From Strobilurus pachycystidiatus (Eukaryota > Basidiomycota > Agaricomycetes > Agaricales > Physalacriaceae): a DNA stretch of 64,000 nt. The translations under genes and the position numbers were made by a program. The notes under the pieces are model-generated. The model was not told the DNA's origin. It was given only the letters and a program-made list of their open reading frames with translations, and made no database searches. Within the stretch, counting starts at the first letter, position 1; every line of letters begins with the position of its first letter. Positions 1 to 12,874 of the stretch are shown in pieces. The DNA is taken from assembly GCA_019915135.1 (NCBI GenBank), contig JAHLMK010000002.1, forward strand, positions 1,116,001 to 1,180,000. Direction: 5' to 3'.

Positions 1-194
1 GTGCTGCAGATAATACCGTCGCCGACCTGCGCCGCGACGATGGAGATGGAGGTGTCATTGCCTTGGATCAAGACGGGAATGTCGCCATGGCCTTAAACTG
101 TGCTGGGATGTACCGAGGAGTCATTAAACCTGACGGTGTCCCACATACGGGCATCTTCTCTGACGATCCTCTCACTGTCCATTCGGCATTGTAG
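1..194 (+). CDS. Isoaspartyl peptidase / L-asparaginase, C-terminal end (partial)
   Basis: The first 194 bases read in one frame (codons from base 3) as 63 residues ending in a TAG at 192-194. The piece contains GGVIALDQDGNVAMALNCAG followed by MYRGVIKPDG and an HTGIF motif. This pattern of a GG, an 'I/LD..GNVA' strand and 'N..GMYR' is the C-terminal end of plant-type (Ntn-hydrolase) isoaspartyl peptidases/L-asparaginases, which remove isoaspartyl residues and hydrolyse asparagine. The catalytic Thr of the beta subunit would lie upstream, outside the window, so activity cannot be judged. The family call rests on this short stretch only. Confidence 0.65.
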   Translation, partial: AADNTVADLRRDDGDGGVIALDQDGNVAMALNCAGMYRGVIKPDGVPHTGIFSDDPLTVHSAL

Positions 195-933
195 GCTATA
201 TTGAAGAGATTGGGAAACATAGTGCTACGCGCAACCGTCGTCGCTAGAAAGTCATCTTAAGCGGCTCTCCATACCATTATGACGGCTGGTCAATTGTCAC
301 AAATGGACATCCGCGAGGTCGTTCGGTTACACGCGGCTTGGGTCAAACAGGATTCCTAGAGAATGGTGTGATAGTCCTGGCATTGTAGTAGAGTCTATAT
401 GACAGACTGTCTCGCGCGTAAAGACCAATGGCAATTGTCCAAGCTTATGATTGGCATCTACAGCAGCGTGAGCGAAGAACAGTGAATCATAGCGGCAACG
501 TACCAGCCAATCAATGACTGAGGTATTTGCGTCCCTTGGCTCTCCGCCTCAACAAAATATTGCGCCCTGTCCTGCTGCGAAGACGCGCCAAAAACCCATG
601 TCTCCGCTTGCGCACTCTCTGTGACGGCTGATATTCTGAACCGTACTTTTTGAAGCGCAGTTGACCGAGGATGGATGAAGTTTGTGGTGGTGCGGCCAGT
701 ATGGATGGTGACAGGAATGGACTGTGTTTGGTGAAGGCAAAGTCTGGTGGGCGTACTGCCGGATGGGGGAGGAGGCTTCTCCTGGCCACGGGGATAAATG
801 ACGAGAGAGACGGCGGGTTGAACAGAACGCGGCACAGACTCGGCGGGAGACGAGGCATGTCGACGGTTGGAGAAAAGAGCGGTCAACCCTAACCTGAGCC
901 CTCCTCCGTTCGCCACGTGAGGCCTCCGAGTCA
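195..933. other. Intergenic, no gene seen
   Basis: This stretch holds the 3' flank of the peptidase gene and the promoter of the alanyl-tRNA synthetase gene. Open frames on both strands here have no recognisable protein motif and no convincing exon joins. Confidence 0.5.
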
Positions 934-4551
<3,618 letters not shown>

Positions 4552-4725
4552 TACTTGTTTTCGTGTAATGCTATAGATGGTTTGCTCTACAGTCTACTCC
4601 TTGAACTTCATTTTTGCCATATGCTTAGTCAGCCGTTGCCACGTGAGGGAACTTTTGTGGATGTGGCAGTGCGCCGCTCGCCTCTCGACCATCGCCCGCC
4701 CAAATCCACCGAGGATCCCTTTGAG

Positions 4726-4868
4726 GTGAGCCGCTTTGCCCTGCTACGTCGTCCAGCCGCCGCCGCGACGCTGCGCGGTCCAACGGGCGAAAACGAGCGA
4801 GTTTGGGCTGGATGGGAGAATTTGGAGCGGATGCGTTTGGCCGGACCAGGACTGACTTTCGCTCGCAG
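4726..4868 (+). other. Possible 5' UTR intron of RPS18
   Basis: A GTGAGCC donor follows GAG at 4726 and a CGCTCGCAG acceptor ends at 4868, 20 bases before the RPS18 ATG. Leader introns are common in fungal ribosomal protein genes. No transcript evidence is available. The rest of the 337 bp between the synthetase stop and this gene looks like promoter. Confidence 0.4.
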
Positions 4869-4888
4869 GCAAAAGACTATCCCTCACC

Positions 4889-5519
4889 ATGTCTCTCGTC
4901 GTTCCCGAAGCCCACCAGCAATTCCAGGTGCGTGCAATGCAGCTGGCGCGCTGGAAACCTCCATCTAACGATATATATATGTGATCAGCACATTCTGCGT
5001 CTCCTCAACACCAACGTCGATGGAAAGCGCAAGATCATGTACGCTCTGACGGAGATCAAGGGTGTCGGTCGCCGGTACTCGAATCTGGTGTGCAAGAAGG
5101 CCGATGTTGACCTCAACAAGCGGTGCGTCCGTCTCAATGGTGCTTGTGTACTTGCATTCAACTGTCTACAGCGCCGGTGACCTGAACTCGGATGAGCTGG
5201 AGCGTCTCGTTACCATCATCCAGAACCCCCTCCAATTCAAAATCCCCTCCTGGTTCCTCAACAGGCAAAAGGACATTGTCGATGGAAAGCACTCACAGGT
5301 CCTCTCCAACGGTGTCGACTCAAAACTCCGTGACGATCTCGAGAGGCTGAAGAAGATCCGTGCTCACCGTGGTCTCCGTCACTACTGGGGTCTCCGTGTG
5401 CGCGGTCAACACACCAAGACGACCGGTGCGTCCCAGGATCGTTCACGTTCGACCAACATCGTCCTAACTTTTTTCCAGGTCGTCGCGGTAAGACTGTTGG
5501 TGTGTCCAAGAAGAAGTAG
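4889..5519 (+). CDS. RPS18: 40S ribosomal protein S18 (uS13)
   Basis: Component of the small-subunit head, near the intersubunit bridges. Four exons: [13 protein letters not shown] (4889-4927), then [20 protein letters not shown] with [20 protein letters not shown] from 4989, then the segment [43 protein letters not shown], and a last exon [13 protein letters not shown] ending at TAG 5517-5519. The helix-hairpin-helix 'IKGVGRR' and the basic C-terminus are those of S18. The length of about 156 residues matches the family (human 152). Introns are about 50-60 bp. Identification is secure. Confidence 0.96.
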
Positions 5520-5775
5520 ATACTCTTCTCGGGGTGGTTCTTTTCTGTCACCGGAGTATGCTACACTCAAGCTGTATGTACTACACTATGATACATGCCA
5601 CATGCATGGCAGCGCCGTCTGCCTCAGTTACATACTCTCCAATCTAATCAAGTTTGAGCATCGGCGGAGAGCCCATCCAGGCACACGATCACGTGGGTCT
5701 TCAAGAACGAATTTTCGAGAGTTGCCTCGGTCTCTCTCTCCCAACAACCACCAGAAACATAAAGTTCCCTGAAAG

Positions 5776-6535
5776 ATGACCGCCTGCACTCCATACTGGA
5801 CTGCGAGTCATCCCTGGTTTGCCTTGCCTTCCATGAAACGCAAACAATCCTCTACACCAAGTGGATCCGACAGCAGTGATGATTCGGGAGCGTCTTCAAC
5901 CTCCCACCGCGCGAAGCGACGGCGCTTCAGCCAGCTGGAGCGAACTCTCTCGAGCCTTACATTATCACCAGCAGAGAGCCCCTCCTCCTCCGTAGGTTCC
6001 AGCGCTCGTATGCGCGGCAGTTCGTCGATACCCAACATCTCTGAGCTCGGTATACCCCGAGATGATATACCCATGATCCAACCAACGGACGTCGTGGAGC
6101 CCGACGACGACGTGTTTACTACCTCTAGCACTCCGTCCCCTATACCTGAAGTCAAAATGAAGTACTCGACTTGGTACGAGCCCGAGCCAGACCGTGCGTG
6201 GTTCCTCTCCTATTTCCCTGTTCAAGCTTTGCTTACTTGGATGTCTAGGCATCGTTGTTACGGACCTTGACGGTTCGTCTGACGAGGAGGAAAACCCAGC
6301 ACCATCCGTGTCTATATCCCCCGCTTTGATGGACCGCATCCGGTCGCGTTCTCTCGCGTCTTCGATTCCTGCTCCTTCTTCCATGCAAGCCCTTGTACTA
6401 TACCGCCCCATCGCACGACCCGTACCCGTAGACGAGGGGGTGGAAGAAGAAGGAGTCTTCGAGATCCCGGCGGGAGCGATATCATCCAACACACCTATCC
6501 AGCAGGATGACGATGCGATGGACGTGGATTTATAA
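5776..6535 (+). CDS. Unknown Ser/acidic-rich protein, probably nuclear
   Basis: Two exons joined by an intron that starts GTGCGTGG inside the Arg codon of 'EPEPDR' and ends TCTAG near 6249, giving the continuous phrase EPDRIVVTDLDGSSDEEE. The first part is rich in Ser, Asp and basic clusters (KRK at residues 21-23; AKRRRFS near 50), which resemble nuclear localisation signals; the C-terminus ends DDDAMDVDL. The start could be 5776 or the Met of 'MKRKQSS' at 5833. No known domain is visible. It lies 256 bp downstream of RPS18 on the same strand. The clean splice join in frame supports a real gene, but the function is unknown. Confidence 0.7.
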
Positions 6536-6703
6536 AGCCCACGAACAGTGTATGCTCTATGTACTGTATCATAAACGCTATGTTGTTATCACTTATTCTG
6601 CGCAATGCGACCGAAACATATATGCGCCACATTTGGCACCAGATCACCCCGGTTAGGGTCCAAGAATTAGGATGACACGCCAAGATCTGGTAGCTCTGCG
6701 CTC

Positions 6704-6844
6704 CATTGTCACCACTTTCATTGTCTCCTTCAGCCATTCCACGGAGGCCGAGAACCAAATCCTTGCCTAGACCTGTCTAGGAACAAGAATTTTGCAAGAA
6801 GTAAGAGGGCCACCATTCAAGATTGTATCTGATTTTATACTGTA
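6704..6844 (-). pseudogene. Degraded copy of the promoter and first codons of the 9.0-9.5 kb gene
   Basis: This 141 bp stretch resembles 9449-9599 in the same orientation: shared blocks include cattgtcaccactttc, ccacggaggccgagaacc, cctagacctgtctagga, gtaagagggccaccattc and gattttatactgta. The equivalent of the start codon is kept (CAT at 6735-6737 on the plus strand) and the first residues still read 'ESGDN'. Similarity ends soon after, and no continuing gene follows. It sits in the 366 bp gap before the APH-like gene, which otherwise shows nothing. Confidence 0.6.
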
Positions 6845-6901
6845 TTCGAGCGTCCGGCAATCAGGAATAGTCCAGGAATCAATAATCTAGTCCTCGAAAT
6901 G

Positions 6902-8164
6902 CTAGTTGTCTTCCAACTCATCTGCTATGGGCTTCAAGAGCCCACTGCGTATGAGTTGAAAAATATACTCATTTTGAATATACGAATCGCCCACAAAATG
7001 TTCAACTGCAGTGTCAAAAAGCACACTGTACATGTTGCCGCCGTCGAGGGACTGCTCAAAAAGATACACCCCCTCCCATCGCTGGAACGCCTCCGAAAGT
7101 CTGTTCAGGGAATTTGGAAGGCGCGCCTCTTCTTCGCCTAGTAGGCGCTGAAAAACAACCCTGTCACGAGCATTCCTTTCTGCCATGAACTGTGTATGTT
7201 CATCGTCCGGATCGGCAAATGGATGATCAACAATGAAGAAGGGTGGTTGAGCGAATGAACTTGTGCAGATGGTCTCCGTGTCATCCCAGTCGATCACTGA
7301 GCTGATCCGAGGACTATCCGAGTCTGCCTCAGTGATAAATATGTTCTGCGAGTGAAAATTGCCGTGCATGAGAGGAAAGCCACTGGCATCGAGGGAGTTG
7401 TCGTAAAGTGTGGGGATGAGACTGGAGAACCACCATGTATTTGCATAATCGTAGATGGCATTGTGCCGTGCTTCCCTCCTTATTGCCGCCAGTCTATGTT
7501 TAGCCTTGTCAATCCAGTAATCTGTCCCGCTGCTGTACACCGTTCGAGGCGGCATCGAGCTCGCGGATGGTGCGATGAACCATGCACCCGAACCCTCTTC
7601 GCGAGCAAGTCTGCCAATCCTGTCAAACCGGTGCGAAGACATCTCAAGCAGCAGTTGGACCACTTGGCGCAGTATCACCTCCCGTCGAGCGTCAGGCATA
7701 CGATCCCAGACCTTAGCCAAGGCGACACCCTCTGCCTTGGATAACACGAGGTAAGGACGTCCGGCAGTGGATGGGGAGGAGCTGCGGCACACGATCTGAG
7801 GAAGAGGAATTGGGGAATTTTCGTGGAAATACTGCATAGTCAGGGCGACATTATCCACGGCAGCCTCTGCCTCTTCAGGCTGACACAAAGGGACGCGCAC
7901 GACAACGTCCGACTGGCCATCTATATGAAGAAACCGAACCAGATTGAAACTGCCAGACTTGATGACACCCCAGGACAAGAGGCTGGCGCTGATGTCCAGA
8001 GTCGTGGCCACATGCTCTCGAATGATATCCCATTTGGTAGCATTCAGAACAGTGGTTAGTTCGGGACGCAGTGAGGCTGCGTCGTTGGATCGTGGGGAGG
8101 CGGCGCCGTCGGAGCGCGGGGAGGCAGCCCCGTCGGAGCGCGGGGAGGCTGCGTCGTTGGACAT
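6902..8164 (-). CDS. APH/protein-kinase-like phosphotransferase, possibly inactive
   Basis: Intronless 420-residue protein with the aminoglycoside-phosphotransferase (APH) fold seen in large families in Agaricomycetes. Visible parts: beta strand VVVRVPL (about 87-93), a hinge-like 'YLVLSKAEGVALAKVWDRM' (about 136-154), the catalytic-loop region HGNFHSQNIFI and the metal-binding VIDWDD. The usual catalytic Asp of HGD....N is Asn here, while the distal Asn and the IDW Asp remain. The N-terminus is a run of AASPRSDG-type repeats from a 24 bp tandem array. Family substrates are mostly unknown, so a role in drug resistance should not be assumed. Whether the protein is catalytically dead is inference. 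Confidence 0.8.
   Translation of the reverse strand: MSNDAASPRSDGAASPRSDGAASPRSNDAASLRPELTTVLNATKWDIIREHVATTLDISASLLSWGVIKSGSFNLVRFLHIDGQSDVVVRVPLCQPEEAEAAVDNVALTMQYFHENSPIPLPQIVCRSSSPSTAGRPYLVLSKAEGVALAKVWDRMPDARREVILRQVVQLLLEMSSHRFDRIGRLAREEGSGAWFIAPSASSMPPRTVYSSGTDYWIDKAKHRLAAIRREARHNAIYDYANTWWFSSLIPTLYDNSLDASGFPLMHGNFHSQNIFITEADSDSPRISSVIDWDDTETICTSSFAQPPFFIVDHPFADPDDEHTQFMAERNARDRVVFQRLLGEEEARLPNSLNRLSEAFQRWEGVYLFEQSLDGGNMYSVLFDTAVEHFVGDSYIQNEYIFQLIRSGLLKPIADELEDN
8076..8162 (-). repeat. 24 bp tandem repeat coding for the APH-like N-terminus
   Basis: Three units of 24 bp (8076-8099, 8100-8123, 8124-8147) and a 15-base partial unit (8148-8162) encode repeated AASPRS(D/N)G-like octapeptides. 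The two middle units differ at two positions. The number of units is likely to vary between strains. Confidence 0.8.
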
Positions 8165-9023
8165 GAGGGAATTTGGGTGAATTATGTACTTAGTCGCATA
8201 AGATTAGTGTCGTGGCAAACCCAGCGATTCGGCGTGACAGCCCGTGGCCTAAGTTCATAAATCCAACATCAACTCAACGCTCTTAAGGTTAAATCCCACA
8301 ACAGATCAAACTGTACATATGGTAGCATGGTGCAGGCAAGTTCACGAGGCAGGAGACCGTGTTCTGCAGGAGGAGATAGATTTATTACCCTGCGAAAGTT
8401 GATTGAATTGCTTTGATATGGGCGTCAAAACAGTGCAGGAGAGCTTCAGAGTAACTACAATGGTGTTGTATTGTAATGAGCTGAGCTTTCAGCTTTCCTC
8501 TGAATTGTGAAAGGAGGAACGCGCTGCTTGTTGAGGGCACGCACCATCATTAACGATCGGACACCGACCACGAACATCATCCCCTCGGACCTCTCTTCTT
8601 GCTGTCAGCATGCCCAATCGCGTGGCAAGGCGGCTCTGCCCAGCAGCCGGTCTCTCTTCTCTCACAGTGCCCCTCTTCCCACGGACAGGCGCGGTTAGAC
8701 GATTCTGCAGCACGCTGCCAAACCCTTGGCAGTGCTCCCCTTCCTTGAAACTGCGGCTGAACGCTTCTACTTGGCCTTCAATCTTACGCACAGTATCGAA
8801 GTCCAGTTTGCGGTTTTTGAATTGAGTCGAAATCTGAATGTCTATACGTATGCTGCTGCATGCGCGATCGGCCTCATCTCGCGGCTACGGGCCAAGCGCG
8901 AGTCGCTTTGATCCTCGGGGCTTCGGCGAAGGCGGGAGCTGTGCAAAATTTGTCGACCTCAAGCTGTCCCTTCCTTTCACGGACGACCGCATTTGCCGTA
9001 TATAGAACTTGGCGTCCTGCTGA
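8165..9023. other. Gap of 859 bp with one doubtful open frame
   Basis: It holds the APH-like gene promoter and the 3' flank of the small gene at 9.0-9.5 kb. A minus-strand open frame at about 8489-8880 reads FDTVRKIEGQVEAFSRSF and looks protein-like, but I found no convincing start or splice join, so it is not called as a gene. Confidence 0.4.
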
Positions 9024-9479
9024 TCATTGTTCGGGGGCGGCGTCTCCATAAAGGTTGCGACCATTCTTGAGGGCCTTCGCAAAGACGCTGTGTGGCGAAT
9101 GAGTCACGATGCTGTCATTCCAGTCATAATTAATGAGGCGTACCGTGAGATGCGCTCTTGGTCGTCTTGCTTTTCCTTGCGGATTTCCTTGAGACGCGTG
9201 TCGACAACATCCCAGAAGTTGGCGGGAACCTTAGTCTTCCCTGGCTTCACCAGCGTAGGCGTAACGCTGTGGACGTGATTAGTTCTCAGATCTCTCAACA
9301 ACCGAAGGCGCGCGCCAGGAAAGCGACGCGTACCACAAGGCCGAGTGACAGAGCGTGAGAGAAGTGAGTCCACAGACGACACGAATGGTCTCCTCGGTGA
9401 GCTCGCAGATCCCTCGAGATGGACTAGCGGAGGCCTTGGTATCGGCTTCATTGTCACCACTTTCTTCAGACTGAGACAT
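9024..9479 (-). CDS. Small unknown protein, three exons
   Basis: Start ATG at 9479 (MSQSEESGDNEADTK). A first intron begins GTACGCGTCG after 'CHSAL' and ends CACAG near 9280; a second spans 9088-9143. The joined product has about 112 residues: an acidic N-terminus, then LTEETIRVVCGLTSL, then VTPTLVKPGKTKVPANFWDV with VDTRLKEIRKEKQDD, ending VFAKALKNGRNLYGD. Stop codon at 9024-9026. Both introns have good ends and keep the frame, which supports a real gene. No domain is recognised. A copy of its 5' end is at 6704-6844. Confidence 0.55.
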
Positions 9480-9599
9480 TCCACGGAGGCCGAGAACCGA
9501 ATCCGCGCCTAGACCTGTCTAGGAACCAGATAAGAATTTCACAAGAGGTAAGAGGGCCACCATTCGAAGCAAGCATGAAGGTCAAGATTTTATACTGTA
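9449..9599 (-). repeat. Parent copy of a duplicated promoter/start region
   Basis: This interval covers the start codon and upstream region of the small unknown gene and matches 6704-6844 (see that entry). The copies are in direct orientation about 2.7 kb apart, with the APH-like gene between them. Confidence 0.65.
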
Positions 9600-9675
9600 C
9601 AGGTTCTAACGTAGACGATGAATAGAAAGACTGGAGGAGTAGGCATGAATGAAATAATGATACAGGACTCGAAGT

Positions 9676-10656
9676 CTAGGACGGGGGAGCATTGTATTGC
9701 TCTGGGTAAAGCCCTTGTGCGAGATTCAGCTGAGAGTGGCGATGACGCGCATGGGCATGGGGGTGAGGAACGTGGTGCATCTGCATGGGATACGGCGACG
9801 TTAATGTGATGGGCGAGCCCTGTGGCCCGTGCGAAAAGAGGTGGTGGGGAGAGGTAGCAGTGGGCAGCTTCGCCTGCTGCTGGGAGATGGCGATGCTGAG
9901 CGATGAATGCTGATGGGGATGGTGCAGGGAGTGATTGTGATTATGCGTGTACGGGATGTTGATCACGTTCATATCCGACGACATGAAGTTGTTCGTGTCG
10001 CGGTGCACAGTTTGCTGCATGTGTGGATGGTGGGAATGCTGCTGCTGCTGATACTGAGGTGGCTGCGGCTGGTGCTGGTGCTGGAGGTGCTGAGGCTGTG
10101 ACTGGGAAGACTGCGATGGTACCTGCGGCTGGTGGTCAACCGGAGAAACCATATTCACAGGGGATTCAGCGTCGTCGCCCTCAGCGTCCTCCTCGTTGTC
10201 TGGATTGGCAGAAGGAGGCACATCGCCGTCCCCAGAGGAAGCTTTCTGCGCGGCAATCTCCTCTGCGGTGAGGAAACGACCACCCGGCCCGCGAGGACGG
10301 CGCATGGCGTGTTTGTGACGAGATTCATGGAGATACGGCTGGAGATGGGGAGGGTGAGGCTAGACTAGCGAGCAGACATGGATACGGACCTTGCGTTGAC
10401 GCGAGAGGCGATGGACCTCTTCAAGTCTGGCGCGCGCTACTCGCCGCTTAAGGATGCGGTAGTACTGCTTGGCATTGACATAGAGTGGCTCGTCGTCGAC
10501 GGCTAGCACGGCATCGGGAAGAGGGTTGGAGAACGGATACGGATGGCTGCTGGTCGTCGGCTGGCTGTCGAGGGAGGATGGGTCTGCGCCCCAGTTATGA
10601 ATGGGATACGCGCCGGGAAAGAGCTGATCGACGACATCCTCGCCCATGGACGACAT
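9676..10656 (-). CDS. HAP2: CCAAT-binding factor subunit HAP2 / NF-YA
   Basis: Sequence-specific subunit of the CCAAT-binding complex that acts with NF-YB/NF-YC in the nucleus. Two exons: 10390-10656 and 9676-10338, with an intron at 10339-10389. The subunit-interaction helix EPLYVNAKQYYRILKRR (about residues 56-72) and the linker RLSRQRK lie in exon 1; the intron falls exactly before the DNA-binding part PYLHESRHKHAMRRPRGPGG. After residue 120 the protein is acidic, then rich in Gln, His and Pro, as in other NF-YA activation regions. Predicted length is 309 residues. The core motifs make the call secure. Confidence 0.95.
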
Positions 10657-10946
10657 GATTGGCCGTTGTCAACATCCAATCAAATTCGTGTTTGGCTTAT
10701 GGCCGAAATTGATGGCTGCCGTTTTGGACGACGGCATCGTCGGCATCATCGAGGTGAGACTAAGTCTGTAAGTACAGAGAGAAAACAAGAGGGAGTTGCT
10801 TACCGCTGGGTATTAGAGAGGATACATAGGATTTTGAGTGTGTTGACTCAACTGAGGCGATCGGCGCGAGTGTCGAGCTTGCCTTCAAGTTCGCACTTTC
10901 TAAGTTTCTGATGCATCACGTGTAACTCAGCTCCTTACAGTCAACA

Positions 10947-11728
10947 ATGGACGCAAAACTAAAGGCACTGAAGGTCCCCGAGCTCAAGGCCGTTCTCGCG
11001 ACCGCCGGGGTCCCTCTCCCTCCCAAGTCCAACAAGGCGGATCTTATCACCACTATCCTCGCTTCGGAGCCCGCTCTCGAAGCATACAGCCTCCTCCATG
11101 GTTCAGAACACGTCGAGCCAACGTCCAAGGCTGAGCCGGTGAAAGAGCCAACCAAAGCTCCCGCTGCCAAACCAACATCTGCCGCCGCCAAGGCTGCTGC
11201 AAAGCCTGCTTCCACGACCAAACCCGCACTGGCGTCTGCGCTACAACCTTCGCCAGAAGCACCAGCGGAAATGCCGGCGACCACCACGACGTCCGCAGCG
11301 CCACCCACTGCTGAAGCTGAACCCAGTGCGGCTCCCGAGGACCCAGAGGTGGAGAAGCGCCGGAAGCGTGCTGAACGCTTTGGCATTCCGTTCGTGGAGA
11401 CCGCAGCACCGAAAGCGAAAGCGGCACCCAGGCGGAAACAACCCGCGCCAAACCCACTCGTTGACGTGAGTGTCTTTAGTATCCAGCCTGGTAAAGTCTC
11501 ATCGTCGCGTAGGACCCAGAAAAGGTGAAGCAACGCGCCGAGCGGTTTGGCATCAAGAGCAAAGTCCCGGCCTCACCGCCCGCAAAACGCAAGCAGCCTG
11601 TGGAGGAAACAGTAGATGAGGAGGAAGCCGCTCGACGCAAGAAACGCGCGGAACGCTTTGGAACCGTATGTTCTCCATCTCATGGTAAATGTACATCCAC
11701 TCATGCCCCCCTCCAGAACAAGGCGTAG
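10947..11728 (+). CDS. SAP-domain mRNA export factor (Tho1 / SARNP-like)
   Basis: Three exons. The N-terminal SAP domain (residues about 1-40, LKVPELKAVLATAGVPLP..KADLITTIL) binds nucleic acid. An Ala/Pro/Thr-rich linker follows, then three copies of a basic motif: KRRKRAERFGIPF, VKQRAERFGIKS and RRKKRAERFGT. Such repeats characterise SARNP/Tho1, which works with the DEAD-box protein Sub2/UAP56 in the TREX complex. Introns begin GTGAGTGTC after 'PLVD' and GTATGTTCTCC after 'ERFGT'; the last exon codes only for NKA before TAG at 11726-11728. Upstream lies the divergent HAP2 gene, 290 bp away. Confidence 0.85.
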
Positions 11729-11934
11729 TGACCTTTGCACCATACATACATGTATTTATATGTCCTTTAGTCGCTCGCGCTGCATCGCATTAGATTCGTG
11801 TAATATCACTCCCTACGTACGATACGGACGCTCGAAAGCAGCTCACTCGATGGTATTTTGTTTCGGAGCATGGTAATGATTGCATATCAACATAAAAAGC
11901 CTAGTACAACCATACGCGTACAAGAGAACACCCC

Positions 11935-12620
11935 TTAAGCAATCAGCGTCGACGCAGTCGCGGAGTCATACTTGAAGGTGGGAGGGATCTGCTGCTTCGT
12001 CTTGTAGTAACGAGCGAGCCTAGATGGAGGACGTTAGGCGATGTCAGAGCATGAGGATAAAGCAAAATACCTGTGGATCCTGCTCTCGATGAGAATGAGA
12101 CGGAACTTGGAGTCCTTGTCCTTTCGGTTCGTCTCGAGATGCTTGCGGACGGCAACCGCCTTTTTGATGAGGTGCCAAAGGTCCTCAGGGATGGATGGGC
12201 CAAGTCCTGTCCCCAAACAAAAGGCAAATGAAAGCGACATAAATCCAACCCAATAGAATAGGCGGAGGAGAGAGAAAACAGGCCACTGCATGAATAGAGT
12301 TTAACTGGGAGGCGATAGCAGACGCACCGTGGCCCTTGAGGATACGGAGGATCTTGTTTCCCGTCACGAAGCGGACTTGGGGAATACCGTGGCTGTCCCG
12401 GAGGACGACACCGATCTGGGAGGGCGTGAGACCCTTCCTGGCGAGCTTCATGATGTGGTCGACGACATCCTCGGGCGTGGTCTTCAACCACGCAGGGGGA
12501 GCGCGGCGGTAGGGGAGGGCAGAGGAGGCTAAGCGAGAGCGGCGGTGTGAAAAAGTGGTCGACGATGCGATGAGTAGGCGACGTACAGATACCCTTTCCG
12601 GGAGCGTGCATGCGACCCAT
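11935..12620 (-). CDS. RPS13: 40S ribosomal protein S13 (uS15)
   Basis: Small-subunit protein. Four exons: [11 protein letters not shown] at 12620 downward; [17 protein letters not shown] with [20 protein letters not shown] and [14 protein letters not shown]; then [20 protein letters not shown] with [20 protein letters not shown]; and [20 protein letters not shown] ending at the stop 11935-11937. The first intron (GTACGTCGCC..GCTTAG) splits the Ser codon after GKGI. These motifs match S13 throughout. It is transcribed away from RPS6. Confidence 0.96.
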
Positions 12621-12874
12621 GGCTGCTGAGTTTTGGTGTCTTGAGGGGAAAAACCTTGAAGTTGGCGGCGGATGTGCTCGACGTAAGTATTGCTCAAAAA
12701 GTGTGCTCCTCGCGGCAGACAGGCGTGGGACGATCAGGCTCCAGATATGGGCAGAGACTGTACAGTTCAGCGTCCCAATGCGGCAGCTGCACTTTGGATT
12801 GGTCAGCTTTTTGTCCCTTTCCGCTCGTTTTCGTCGCGTCGTCCTCAAGAGACTATCCGCACGGCCGGCCCAGC
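12621..12874. promoter_or_regulatory. Shared promoter of RPS13 and RPS6
   Basis: Only 254 bp separate the two divergent ATGs (12620 and 12875), so both ribosomal protein genes must be driven from here. The RPS6 side has a pyrimidine-rich run (ttttgtccctttccgctcg) about 65-45 bases before its ATG. No TATA box stands out. Confidence 0.65.

Noticed and set aside
8489..8880. Minus-strand frame reading FDTVRKIEGQVEAFSRSF
   Set aside because: Protein-like, but no start, no splice join and no recognised family; left as unresolved.
10916..11533. 205-codon minus-strand frame opposite the SARNP-like gene
   Set aside because: Ala/Ser/Gly-rich mirror of a low-complexity coding region; a shadow of the plus-strand gene.
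11943..12848. 301-codon minus-strand open frame
   Set aside because: It is out of frame with RPS13, whose exons cover most of it; the translation has no family motif.
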